From G965225705 sp965225705 (lineage in GTDB: Bacteria; Pseudomonadota; Alphaproteobacteria; Caulobacterales; Maricaulaceae), in NCBI GenBank assembly GCA_965225705.1, contig OZ245325.1:372001-436000 (forward strand): a DNA stretch of 64,000 nucleotides. Direction: 5' to 3'. The notes under the pieces were generated by a model. It was given only the letters and a program-made list of their open reading frames with translations. It was not told where the DNA came from and ran no database searches. Position numbers and translations under genes: made by a program. Below are positions 34,944 to 43,452 of this stretch, one piece after another (the first letter of the stretch is position 1; each line of letters begins with the position of its first letter).

Positions 34944-35969
34944 TTAATGGGCTGCTTTACGAATACATTTTGCAGCATCCTTCATAATATGCTCTGAAAT
35001 GCAAAAAGAATCCTCATATTCAAAAGCGCTGGCTGCAATACATTGTGTCAGGTTAGAGCGCGCGAAATCAAAACAAAACTCTCCATCATAACGGCTCATA
35101 AAAGGGGCAAAAGAGGCTTTATCCTTAGGTGTTGTTGCATCTAAAGCCATAAGAGCTCCAAGAACAAGGGCACTTTCATATGTCCCTCCCTTACGCAGGG
35201 TTTCTTTAAAGCTTACTGTTTCAGACTGTGTATGCGTGAAGGGAATAGTTTGCTTAAAAAGAGCCCGTTTTTTATCGTGGTTCCCCTCCGCCTGTCCCAA
35301 GGCTCCAACGGCAAGAGCTTCCACCATTTTCCTGTCAGGTTTCGGACCATTGCCCTTTGTGGATTTTAAGATTTTAAGGCGTTTGTTTGGACTTTTAAGA
35401 CGTTTTTTCGCCCATTTAACTTTTTGAAGCGCGTAGGCATGTTCTTTATACTGAAGACCTGACGCATAAAAATGCTCAGCATGGCCCGTGATTTGTCTGT
35501 GAATATCCCTCAAAGCATCACGGTTCCCGGAAATTTCCCAGATAAAATCAGGATTTGTATAAAGCTTTTTAATCAAAGCGTCCCGCCCCATAACACCTGC
35601 TTTTTGACGAACAGCATCAACAAATTTTGTGTTCTGGGCTGCAATAATACTGCAAAAAGCGGTGAAGCCCTGCCCCAAATCCCGGCCATTATAGACGGTG
35701 AGACGCGTAAAAACAGAGTCGAGGTCCTTAGAACTTTTTGGTGCAAGCTCTTCAATAGAGCGCAAATCACTTAAGAAAGCAGCATAGTGTGCCGCCTGGC
35801 GTGCCAGAGGATCTTCCTGTGCAGAATAGGCGCGTGGGCGAGGAGTATAGGTTTCATAAGAAACCTGTTTCGGTCCGAAAAGACCACACCCGGCAAGCCC
35901 TGGGAGAAGCATGCTCAATACAAAAAAACTGTGTAACCTTGCCTTAAAGAAAGTTTGCCACAAACTCAT
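34944..35969 (-). CDS. Predicted lipoprotein of unknown function
   Basis: About 341 residues starting MSLWQTFFKARLH, with a hydrophobic signal (FFVLSMLLPG) and lipobox LAGC, so the mature protein would be lipid-anchored at Cys. The mature part is mostly helical, basic in the centre (KRLKSPNKRLKILKS) and has several cysteines near the C-terminus (EFCFDF, TQCIAA, SFCISE, AKCIRK) that could form two disulfides. I do not recognise a family. Longer frames upstream lack signal features. Confidence 0.7.
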   Translation of the reverse strand: MSLWQTFFKARLHSFFVLSMLLPGLAGCGLFGPKQVSYETYTPRPRAYSAQEDPLARQAAHYAAFLSDLRSIEELAPKSSKDLDSVFTRLTVYNGRDLGQGFTAFCSIIAAQNTKFVDAVRQKAGVMGRDALIKKLYTNPDFIWEISGNRDALRDIHRQITGHAEHFYASGLQYKEHAYALQKVKWAKKRLKSPNKRLKILKSTKGNGPKPDRKMVEALAVGALGQAEGNHDKKRALFKQTIPFTHTQSETVSFKETLRKGGTYESALVLGALMALDATTPKDKASFAPFMSRYDGEFCFDFARSNLTQCIAASAFEYEDSFCISEHIMKDAAKCIRKAAH

Positions 35970-36134
35970 CGATCTTATCCTCCACAAACATTGATATGTT
36001 TGGTATACGTGCTTTGGTTTAAGCCAGCCTTCAGGCTTTGTATAGAGAAAAACCATAAAATTTCTTATACAAAAAATCTTTTTAAGCTATGGCTCTAAAA
36101 ACCCCTGACCCTGATATGCCTCTTAGCGGATGTC

Positions 36135-36794
36135 TCAGACCATAAGTTTTTTAACAAAATCATGAAGCCAGACCTGGCGTTTGCGTTTAAGACGTTCCGC
36201 TATGATAAGGGTTTGAAGCGCTTCAAGTGTTCTTTCCAAATCATCATTGACCAGAACATAATCATATTCTGCCCAGTGGCTGATTTCCTGAGAGGAGCGG
36301 GCCATACGGCGTGTGATAACAGTCTCATCATCCTGAGCGCGCCGCCGAAGACGGTCTTCCAGTTCCCCAAGATCCGGAGGGAGAATAAAAATCTTCACCA
36401 AATCATCTGCAGCCTGCTGGGTTAATTGCTGGGCACCCTGCCAGTCAATATCGAAAAGAATGTCATAACCTGTGGAAAGAGCCTGCTCAACAGGCTGTTT
36501 AGGTGTACCATAATCATGATGGAAAACATGGGCCCATTCCAGGAACTCCCCTTTATTTTTCATATCCTCAAAGTCTTCGGGGGAGAGGAAGTAGTAATCC
36601 ACACCATCCTGCTCCCCTTTTCGCGGGGCGCGCGTTGTGGCTGAAACAGAAAGACTCATATCGGGGTTATGTTCAAGCAGGCGTCGGCTGAGCGTCGTTT
36701 TCCCTGCTCCGGAGGGGCTGGACAAAACAAACATTACGCCCCGCCTTGGTGTGGTCTGAACAGAAGAGGAAAAGGGAAGAGAAGAGGGGATCAT
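36135..36794 (-). CDS. gmk: Guanylate kinase
   Basis: 219 residues. P-loop SSPSGAGKTTLSRRLL, GMP-binding region SVSATTRAPRKGEQDGVDYYF, and FDIDWQGAQQL with the lid RLRRRAQDDE. Gmk converts GMP to GDP. The first 18 residues before the kinase fold are a Ser/Thr-rich extension; the start has no clear ribosome site, so the true start may differ slightly. Confidence 0.95.
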   Translation of the reverse strand: MIPSSLPFSSSVQTTPRRGVMFVLSSPSGAGKTTLSRRLLEHNPDMSLSVSATTRAPRKGEQDGVDYYFLSPEDFEDMKNKGEFLEWAHVFHHDYGTPKQPVEQALSTGYDILFDIDWQGAQQLTQQAADDLVKIFILPPDLGELEDRLRRRAQDDETVITRRMARSSQEISHWAEYDYVLVNDDLERTLEALQTLIIAERLKRKRQVWLHDFVKKLMV

Positions 36795-36880
36795 GATAAC
36801 TGTATACGAAATCCGTTTTTTGTTTATATCAACACGTTCTTAAAGCATAAAGCTGCAAAAGTGAAGAGACAGATGAGAGT

Positions 36881-37654
36881 TTAAAAAACGTCTTTAAAAG
36901 CACGTAACGCTGCAAAAACAGAGACGGGAGAACTGCCGGGGGAACATCCGACAGCACGGGCAAGTGCCGGATCATGGGCTCTTAAAAAAGGGTTGGTGGC
37001 GCATTCTTCCCTGACTGTTGTGGGGATGGTTGGACGGTTTTCAGCACGAAGGCGCTGAAAATGTTTTGCCCTCTCCTGTAAAGCTTTGTTGTCCCTGTCA
37101 ACATGACGTGCAAAACGTGCATTAGCACGTGTATATTCATGGGCACAATACAGCTTTGTGTCTTCAGGCAGGGCACTAAGCTTGCCTAAACTGTCCAGCA
37201 TCATCTGCGGCGTGCCCTCAAAAAGGCGACCACACCCCAAAACAAAGAGACAGTCCCCTACAAAAGCCATATTAAGAGAAGGGGCATAATAGACACAATG
37301 GCCCAGAGTATGGCCCGGTGTTTCAAGCACATGAAAATCTGTGTTGCCTAAAGAAACTCTGTCTCCCTCACCCACGACATGATCAAGGCCTTTAATTTTT
37401 TCTGCTTCGCGAGCGGGGCCTGTAATTTTTGCACCATATATATCTTTCAACGCCAGATTACCCCCGGTATGATCCCCGTGATGATGGGTGTTCCATATTT
37501 GGGTAAGGCGACCTCTTTTTTTCTCTATAAAAGCCTGAAGGGCCTGAGAATCCGGGGTGTCAACAGCAACCATCTCTCCTGTTTTTTTATCATGAAGAAG
37601 AAAACCGTAATTATCCTGGAGACAAGGTATGATATAAAGAGAAGGGGTAGACAT
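36881..37654 (-). CDS. gloB: Hydroxyacylglutathione hydrolase (glyoxalase II)
   Basis: About 257 residues from ATG (MSTPSLYIIPCLQDNYGF), the usual N-terminus. The metallo-beta-lactamase metal site THHHGDHTGG, then LETPGHTLGH, FVGDCLFVLGCGR, CAHEYT and the C-terminal LRAENRPTIPTT with CATNPFLR. GloB hydrolyses S-lactoylglutathione. It is divergent from the methyltransferase gene with about 50 bases between the starts, so the two share a compact promoter region. Confidence 0.93.
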   Translation of the reverse strand: MSTPSLYIIPCLQDNYGFLLHDKKTGEMVAVDTPDSQALQAFIEKKRGRLTQIWNTHHHGDHTGGNLALKDIYGAKITGPAREAEKIKGLDHVVGEGDRVSLGNTDFHVLETPGHTLGHCVYYAPSLNMAFVGDCLFVLGCGRLFEGTPQMMLDSLGKLSALPEDTKLYCAHEYTRANARFARHVDRDNKALQERAKHFQRLRAENRPTIPTTVREECATNPFLRAHDPALARAVGCSPGSSPVSVFAALRAFKDVF

Positions 37655-37704
37655 GAAAAATGCGTCCTCTTGTGCATGATCCCATTTTTTCAGCGGAGCT
37701 GGTG

Positions 37705-38406
37705 ATGATGGAGTGTGTTGACACTTTTCAAAAATTTTATGCAACCCCTCAAGGGGCTCGTGTTCAGAAAGTTCTCATGGCCTCCATGCGGACTTTCTGG
37801 CCCCATATCAGGGGCCTCAGCCTTTTAGGGCACGGCTATTCTCTGCCCTATCTTCAGTCTTATCACCATGATGCCCATCTGACCATAGCAAGCTTTCCAG
37901 GACCCCTTGGGGGGGAGAGCTGGCCGCCCCATGCCTGCCTCAAAACAGCCGTTTTGGCTGAGGAGACAACCCTTCCTTTTTTGACAGACAGTTTCAACAG
38001 AATTATTCTGGTTCACGGTCTTGAATATTCTGTTTTTCCTGAAAAAATTCTCAGGGAACTCTATCGTGTTCTGACACCTGAAGGACGCATGCTTGTCAGT
38101 GTTCCAAACATATTCAGTCCCTGGAGACCGGGCAGACAAACTCCTTTTTCTTCGGGGCGCGCTCTAAGCCGGGCCGGGCTTTATACGCTGCTCCTAAAGG
38201 CAGGGTTTGAGCCCCTTGGCTGGAAAACCGTCTTATGTGCTCCTCCCTTTTTGTTGCAAAAGAAAAATTATGAAGAACAGGAACAGGTCTGGCAAAAATA
38301 CGGTCCTTTTTTTGGGGACATTTTTCTTGTGGACGTCATCAAGCGTAAACCCTCCCAACACTATGCTGTGCGCAAGGCCGCCCCTGTTCTCGTGCCGACA
38401 CCATAG
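37705..38406 (+). CDS. Class I SAM-dependent methyltransferase
   Basis: About 233 residues starting at a pair of ATG codons (MMECVDTFQKFY) with GGAG upstream. Core features: LLGHGYSLPYL in the SAM strand, TLPFLTDSFNRIILVHGLEYS, the acceptor-loop ELYRVLTPEGRMLVSVPN. It is the alphaproteobacterial methyltransferase that often lies divergent to gloB. Substrate unknown. The earlier in-frame ATG at 37660 lies next to the gloB start. Confidence 0.82.
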   Translation: MMECVDTFQKFYATPQGARVQKVLMASMRTFWPHIRGLSLLGHGYSLPYLQSYHHDAHLTIASFPGPLGGESWPPHACLKTAVLAEETTLPFLTDSFNRIILVHGLEYSVFPEKILRELYRVLTPEGRMLVSVPNIFSPWRPGRQTPFSSGRALSRAGLYTLLLKAGFEPLGWKTVLCAPPFLLQKKNYEEQEQVWQKYGPFFGDIFLVDVIKRKPSQHYAVRKAAPVLVPTP

Positions 38407-38571
38407 GGCAGTAAGATAAAGCGATAAAAACTCTGTCAGAATAAAGCACCCTCCCCGGCCCTCACAAAAAAATCTTACTCTCAAAAGAAAATCTGATGAT
38501 TTTTCTCTCTCTTCCCGCCCGGGGGTTCACAAAGGCTTTGAGGTCTGCTAAACCCCTTTTTTCCAGTATAA

Positions 38572-38657
38572 GCGGCCGTGGCGGAACTGGTAGACGCGCA
38601 GCGTTGAGGGCGCTGTGGGCTTTGCCCGTGGAGGTTCGATTCCTCTCGGCCGCACCA
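38572..38657 (+). tRNA. tRNA-Leu (GAG)
   Basis: 86 bases with a long variable arm: acceptor GCGGCCG with CGGCCGC, anticodon stem CAGCG/CGCTG around loop TTGAGGG (anticodon GAG), variable arm TGGGCTTTGCCCG, T arm GAGG-TTCGATT-CCTC, encoded ACCA. Confidence 0.96.
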
Positions 38658-38832
38658 CAGGGGTTTAAACTTAGAAAAGTTAACTGTCTCTGTGCCTACG
38701 AAAAAGGGTGTGGAAGACAAAGACAACACCATAAACCCAAACAGCCTCACCCCTTTATCTTGCTTTCATTCCGGTTTTTTCTGTAGAGGGGGCTCAGCGG
38801 ACATCAGGATGATCTGATTTTCGGTTGATGTC

Positions 38833-39429
38833 TTAAATCCGGTAATGTGTCAGGAACATCGCGACGCAATCCGATAAAATTTCCTCTTTGGTTTTGCCGA
38901 AATCCACATCCTCACCGATCAGGAATTTCGGCCAGAAGAAAAAGGTCTTGATGTGGGAGAGGAGCTGCGTCGCCGCATATTTCGGATCTGCTGGCTTTAA
39001 CCGGCCCTGTTCCATGGCCTGAGAAATCAGGCCGGTCACCGGTTCATTATGCATTTCCGTGCGCGTGAAGATCTTTCGCGTGAGGTCCTGATTCCGCAAA
39101 TATTCTGAGGTGACCAGCCGGTTCAGAGAAACAAAGTTATCGCTGGAAATTACATCGATATAGGCATCCAGGGCAGAAACCAGCTGCGCGTCGAGGTCAT
39201 GGTCAGGGTTAAAACTGGCGGGTGCAATAGACGCGATTTCAGCCATAACGATCTCGAGGATTGCGTCAAACAAAGCATCCTTGGTCTCAAAATGTTTGTA
39301 CAGCGTCCGCTTTGAAACATTGGCCATCTCTGCAATTCGGTTGATCCGCCCGGCGACAAGGCCCTGCTCCCGGAACTCCGTGATCGCGGCCTCCAATATA
39401 TCTGCGCGTTTGCGCTCGGTCAGTTTCAC
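38833..39429 (-). CDS. TetR family regulator
   Basis: 198 residues. The helix-turn-helix is at residues 8-55 (ADILEAAITEFREQGL, NRIAEMANVSKRTLYKHFETKDALF). The rest is a helical ligand/dimer domain (AefR-like C-terminus with DCVAMFLTHYRI). It faces a hydrolase gene across 98 bases that hold two equal palindromes, so it very likely represses itself and the hydrolase. Codon use is more G+C-rich in the third position than neighbours, suggesting import. Confidence 0.88.
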   Translation of the reverse strand: MKLTERKRADILEAAITEFREQGLVAGRINRIAEMANVSKRTLYKHFETKDALFDAILEIVMAEIASIAPASFNPDHDLDAQLVSALDAYIDVISSDNFVSLNRLVTSEYLRNQDLTRKIFTRTEMHNEPVTGLISQAMEQGRLKPADPKYAATQLLSHIKTFFFWPKFLIGEDVDFGKTKEEILSDCVAMFLTHYRI

Positions 39430-39446
39430 AATATTTTTCCAAAAAA

Positions 39447-39464
39447 GTAAACAAAAAGGTTTAC
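39447..39464. promoter_or_regulatory. Putative TetR operator 1
   Basis: GTAAAC-AAAAAG-GTTTAC, a perfect inverted repeat 18 bases upstream of the tetR start. Shares the core TAAAC-N6-GTTTA with the second site. Confidence 0.75.
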
Positions 39465-39485
39465 AAATAAGATTTTAGCTGTGTA

Positions 39486-39501
39486 TAAACCGTCAGGTTT
39501 A
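39486..39501. promoter_or_regulatory. Putative TetR operator 2
   Basis: TAAACC-GTCA-GGTTTA, the same TAAAC-N6-GTTTA core as site 1, 38 bases further on and 26 bases before the hydrolase ATG. Two same-spaced copies in one divergent region support real binding sites. Confidence 0.75.
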
Positions 39502-39527
39502 CATTTTCAAGCGGACAGGAGTTATTC

Positions 39528-40463
39528 ATGACATTCACATCTGGAAACAACAAAGTTACTTTTAAATCATTTGGGGTGGACCTGGTTGGCAACCTCTATC
39601 TTCCTGAAGATTTTGATGACAACAGGAAATACAAAGCAATCGTTGGCGCCAGCCCGTTTCCGCAGGTTAAGGAACAGGTTTTGGGAACTTATGGGCCAGA
39701 AATGGCTGAAAGAGGATTTGTTTTCCTGGGATTTGATTATCTGGGAATGGGAGATTCACCTGCCTTACCGGGAGAGTTTAAACAATCCAGATATATGTTT
39801 AGACTGATAGAAAATACCTGGGATGCAGTTTCATATTTAGGAACACTTCCTTTTGTGGAAGAGATTATGGGACTTGGAGTATGCCAGGGTGGTTCCATTA
39901 TCGCATCAGCCTCAGTTACAGACCACAGAATTAAGAAAATTGCCACCGTTTCAGGCATGATGGCAGCAGATGCTTTCCAATGGACTGACAGAGAAGCTGC
40001 TCACCAGTTGATTGCCGCTGCCAATGCTTCAAAGCAAAAAATTTACGAAACAGGAAAGCCTGATTACATTGCCCCTTTTGGACTTGATGACAATCAGTCA
40101 AGAGAGGAGCATATTGCATTAACAGGGTCACCAATGGCAGGTGAATCTTACGACTATTACGGAAGAGATGGGGTTAAAGGTCCTAAAGCTGTTGAAAACT
40201 TCACGAATATGCATATCGGCGACCAGGCCATGGAGTCTCTTATTTCCATAGGAGAGCATTATGCAGACAAAATTACACAACCCTCTTTAATTATTTACAG
40301 CAAGGCGGCTTTTACAGCAATTTGCTCAACTGCATTTATTGAAAAACTTACAAATGAACATGAAGTTTTAGAATTAGAAGAGTTTGGGCATGTTGATTTC
40401 TATTACAAACCGGAAGCCGTAAAAGTATCAGCAGACGCTGTGGCGGAATTCTTCAATAAATAA
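39528..40463 (+). CDS. Alpha/beta hydrolase with cysteine nucleophile
   Basis: 311 residues with AGGAG before ATG. The nucleophile elbow is GVCQGG, with Cys in place of Ser, as in dienelactone-hydrolase-like enzymes; the histidine is in EEFGHVDFY. At the strand where relatives often have an acidic residue (IHSD-like) this one reads IIYSKAAF, so the acid may lie elsewhere. No signal peptide. The gene is AT-rich and uses ATT, AAA, TTA and GGA codons more than its neighbours. With the tetR gene it forms a divergent, probably inducible pair next to tRNA-Leu. Confidence 0.82.
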   Translation: MTFTSGNNKVTFKSFGVDLVGNLYLPEDFDDNRKYKAIVGASPFPQVKEQVLGTYGPEMAERGFVFLGFDYLGMGDSPALPGEFKQSRYMFRLIENTWDAVSYLGTLPFVEEIMGLGVCQGGSIIASASVTDHRIKKIATVSGMMAADAFQWTDREAAHQLIAAANASKQKIYETGKPDYIAPFGLDDNQSREEHIALTGSPMAGESYDYYGRDGVKGPKAVENFTNMHIGDQAMESLISIGEHYADKITQPSLIIYSKAAFTAICSTAFIEKLTNEHEVLELEEFGHVDFYYKPEAVKVSADAVAEFFNK

Positions 40464-40792
40464 ATGTGAGACAGAGATAAGATTCAGGTCTCTGACTTAG
40501 TATTTAGGACGAAGACTCCCTCACCCTTTAGATAATCAGGGAAAGCACGGGGTGTTAGACCCTCAACACAGGGCTTTTCCCCGGGTTTTATCATTCCAGG
40601 TTTTATCAATGGCCCCATGATCTGAAATTTTTTAATTTTCTGAGAGAACATGATTCATGTCCTCCGCAATAAGGGGGTTGCAGGAGAGAGACTTTTTTTC
40701 TTCCCATGTTGACCTTGTGATTGCTCCTGTCTTATCAAAAGGGGGATCACGACCAAGCATGCTATGATAAATCTGTCTCAGGGAAAGCCACC
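40464..40792. other. Leader region upstream of mgtE
   Basis: About 330 bases. A hairpin CTCCGCAA/TTGC-A-GGAG (40662-40686) is followed by AGAGAC and seven T, about 95 bases before the mgtE ATG. This could be a terminator or an attenuator. I see no match to the M-box magnesium riboswitch. Confidence 0.45.
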
Positions 40793-42178
40793 ATGATAGA
40801 AGGCGAACAGGTCTCAGAGCCCCACACCGAAGGGTCAGGGTTTGAAAGTACCCGGCTTATTTCCCCTTTGCTTGAGGCTATCAGCCACCAGGATTCTGAA
40901 CGTGTTTATGATCTTGTTCAGGAGATCCACCCTGCGGATATTGCTGATCTTTTAGAACAGCTTTCTCATGATCAGCGTCAGGACCTTGTGACCCTGACCC
41001 CGCAGCTTATCACGCCTGATGTTTTGGTTGAGCTGGAAGAAGACACACGTAAAACCATTCTTCCTCTTCTCTCAACAGACTATCTTGCCCGGGCGATTGC
41101 AGAGCTTGAATCAGATGATGCGGCTATGCTGGCCGATGAGTTTGAGGAGGATCAGCGACGGGAAGTCTTGAAGGCAACCCCGGAACAGGCCCGTAAAGCT
41201 GTGGAAGCGGCGCTGGCTTTTGATGAGGAAAGTGCCGGGCGGCTTATGCGGCGTGAATTTGTCGCAGCCCCCCCCTTCTGGACGGTTCAGCATGTCCTTG
41301 ATGATATCCACCGCCATGGCACAAAACTGCCAGATATGTTTTTTGAAATCTATATTGTGGATCCGGGTTTTAAGCCTATTGGTGTGATTGATCTTTCCGA
41401 AATTTTACGTGCCCGGAGGGAAGACAGGCTTGAAGCAATTATGCGTGCCCCCCAGATTATCATCCAGCCTGATATGGATCAGGAAGATGTCGCCTATTTG
41501 TTCAAGCAATATCATCTTGTTTCTGCTCCGGTCACCGACGAACAGGGGCGGTTGACGGGGATGATCACGGTGGATGATGCTCTTGAGGTTCTTGAAGAGG
41601 AAAACAGAGAAGATATGCTGGCGCTCGCAGGTGTGTCTGAATCGGGGCTTGCGGATACGGTCTGGCGCACGGCACGGGTGCGGGCCCCCTGGCTTTTGGT
41701 GAATCTCGTCACGATTATGGCAGCGTCTTTTGTGATCAAAGCTTTTGAAGGCTCCATTGCACAAATGGTGGCTTTGGCTGTTCTTATGCCTGTTGTGGCC
41801 TCTCTGGCAGGAAATGCAGGCACACAGGCTCTGGCCGTTGTGGTGCGGGCTCTGGCGGAACGTGATTTGACCAGAGCCAACGCCCTGCGTGTCATCGGAC
41901 GGGAGGTTTTTGCGGCTTTTCTTAATGGTATTCTCCTCTCAGCCTTAATGGCAGGCCTTGTTCTGGTTTTCTTCCATGATACTGGCCTGGCTTTCGTGGC
42001 TTTTGCTGCCATGACCCTTAATTTTGTTTGTGCAGGCCTTGCTGGTGTTTTGGCCCCTTTGGGGTTAAAAAGGCTGGGGGCTGATCCTGCTGTTGCCTCC
42101 TCAGTTTTTGTGACCGCTGTGTCTGATGCGGTGGGTTTTTTTCTTTTTCTGGGTCTTGCTACCCTGTTTTTACTTTAG
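40793..42178 (+). CDS. mgtE: Magnesium transporter MgtE
   Basis: About 461 residues from ATG (MIEGEQVSEP) with AGGGAAAG upstream. Order: MgtE_N helical domain (DIADLLEQL, RKTILPLLSTDYLARAI), a CBS pair (PPFWTVQHVLDDIHRHG to TVDDALEVLEEE), and five membrane helices with the pore signature LAGNAGTQALAVVVRAL. The N domain and CBS sense cytoplasmic magnesium and gate the pore. Monocistronic or with ivd (30 bases later). Confidence 0.95.
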   Translation: MIEGEQVSEPHTEGSGFESTRLISPLLEAISHQDSERVYDLVQEIHPADIADLLEQLSHDQRQDLVTLTPQLITPDVLVELEEDTRKTILPLLSTDYLARAIAELESDDAAMLADEFEEDQRREVLKATPEQARKAVEAALAFDEESAGRLMRREFVAAPPFWTVQHVLDDIHRHGTKLPDMFFEIYIVDPGFKPIGVIDLSEILRARREDRLEAIMRAPQIIIQPDMDQEDVAYLFKQYHLVSAPVTDEQGRLTGMITVDDALEVLEEENREDMLALAGVSESGLADTVWRTARVRAPWLLVNLVTIMAASFVIKAFEGSIAQMVALAVLMPVVASLAGNAGTQALAVVVRALAERDLTRANALRVIGREVFAAFLNGILLSALMAGLVLVFFHDTGLAFVAFAAMTLNFVCAGLAGVLAPLGLKRLGADPAVASSVFVTAVSDAVGFFLFLGLATLFLL

Positions 42179-42208
42179 GCATAAAGCACAGGAAGGAAGG
42201 TTGAGTTG

Positions 42209-43375
42209 ATGACACACTATACCAGTCTGGATTTTCATCTTGGGGAATCAGCAGACATGATCCGTGAGATGGTACAGAGTTTTGCGAAAAAAGAAATTGC
42301 GCCACGCGCCGCTGAGATTGATGAAAGCAATCAGTTCCCCCGGGATCTCTGGCCACGTCTGGGGGAGCTTGGTCTTTTAGGTATAACCGCCGGGGAAGAG
42401 GACGGGGGCGCGGGACTTGGCTATCTTGAGCATGTGATTGCTATGGAGGAAATAAGCCGGGCCTCAGCTTCTGTGGGTCTCTCCTATGGGGCGCATTCTA
42501 ATCTTTGTGTCAATCAGATCAGCCGCTGGGCCCATAAGGACCAAAAAGCCCGCTTTCTTCCTAAACTTATTTCAGGGGAGCATCTGGGGGCTCTGGCCAT
42601 GTCTGAGACAGGGGCGGGATCAGATGTCGTTTCCATGCGTCTGCGCGCTGACAAACATGGGGATGCTTATGTTCTCAACGGCTCAAAAATGTGGATCACC
42701 AATGGCCCTGATGCTGATATTCTTGTGGTCTATGCTAAAACCAGCCCCGAACAGGGATCCCATGGGATCACGGCTTTTCTTGTAGAAAAGGGCATGCCAG
42801 GGTTTAAAACCGCGCAAAAACTGGACAAGCTTGGCATGCGGGGATCGGATACGGGTGAGCTTGTTTTTGAAGACTGCCGCGTGCCGGAGAGTCATATTCT
42901 TGGCCCCCCTAATGAAGGCGTTAAGGTGTTGATGTCAGGGCTTGATTATGAACGCGCTGTTCTGGCCGCGGGGCCTTTGGGGATTATGCAGGCCTGTCTT
43001 GACGTGGTTTTGCCTTATATGCATGAGCGACAACAGTTTAACAAACCCATTGGCAGTTTTCAGCTGATGCAGGGCAAGCTTGCGGATATGTATGTGGCAC
43101 TTTCCTCGGCCAGAGCCTATGTCTATGCCGTTGCACGTGCCTGTGACCGGGGAGAGAAAGCCCGTAAGGATGCGGCAGGCGCCATTCTTTATGCCTCAGA
43201 AAAAGCGGTCTGGATGGCGTCACAGGCCCTGCAGTGCCTGGGGGGCAATGGCTATATTAATGAATATGCTACCGGGCGGTTATGGCGTGATGCGAAGCTT
43301 TATGAAATTGGGGCGGGCACGTCTGAAATACGGCGCTGGCTGATGGGGCGTGAATTGTTTGAAGAGACAGCGTGA
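42209..43375 (+). CDS. ivd: Isovaleryl-CoA dehydrogenase-like acyl-CoA dehydrogenase
   Basis: 388 residues; ATG with GGAAGGAAGG upstream. FAD/substrate motifs SETGAGSDVVSM and WITNGPDAD; the glutamate in SGLDYERAVLAAGPLG is at the position used as catalytic base in isovaleryl-CoA dehydrogenases, unlike the later position in other acyl-CoA dehydrogenases. The C-terminus QCLGGNGYINEYATGRLWRDAKLYEIGAGTSEIRR fits. It would act in leucine degradation, but no other leucine-path gene is in the window. Confidence 0.88.
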   Translation: MTHYTSLDFHLGESADMIREMVQSFAKKEIAPRAAEIDESNQFPRDLWPRLGELGLLGITAGEEDGGAGLGYLEHVIAMEEISRASASVGLSYGAHSNLCVNQISRWAHKDQKARFLPKLISGEHLGALAMSETGAGSDVVSMRLRADKHGDAYVLNGSKMWITNGPDADILVVYAKTSPEQGSHGITAFLVEKGMPGFKTAQKLDKLGMRGSDTGELVFEDCRVPESHILGPPNEGVKVLMSGLDYERAVLAAGPLGIMQACLDVVLPYMHERQQFNKPIGSFQLMQGKLADMYVALSSARAYVYAVARACDRGEKARKDAAGAILYASEKAVWMASQALQCLGGNGYINEYATGRLWRDAKLYEIGAGTSEIRRWLMGRELFEETA

Positions 43376-43452
43376 TCCTGTCTCTCCCTCAGGAGTTATA
43401 TCTTCCGGGATCCTTTAGGGGGTGCCGCGCCGGGGTTTTGGTCCGGGACAGG

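Noticed and set aside
40464..40792. M-box magnesium riboswitch before mgtE
   Set aside because: None of the conserved M-box segments could be recognised.
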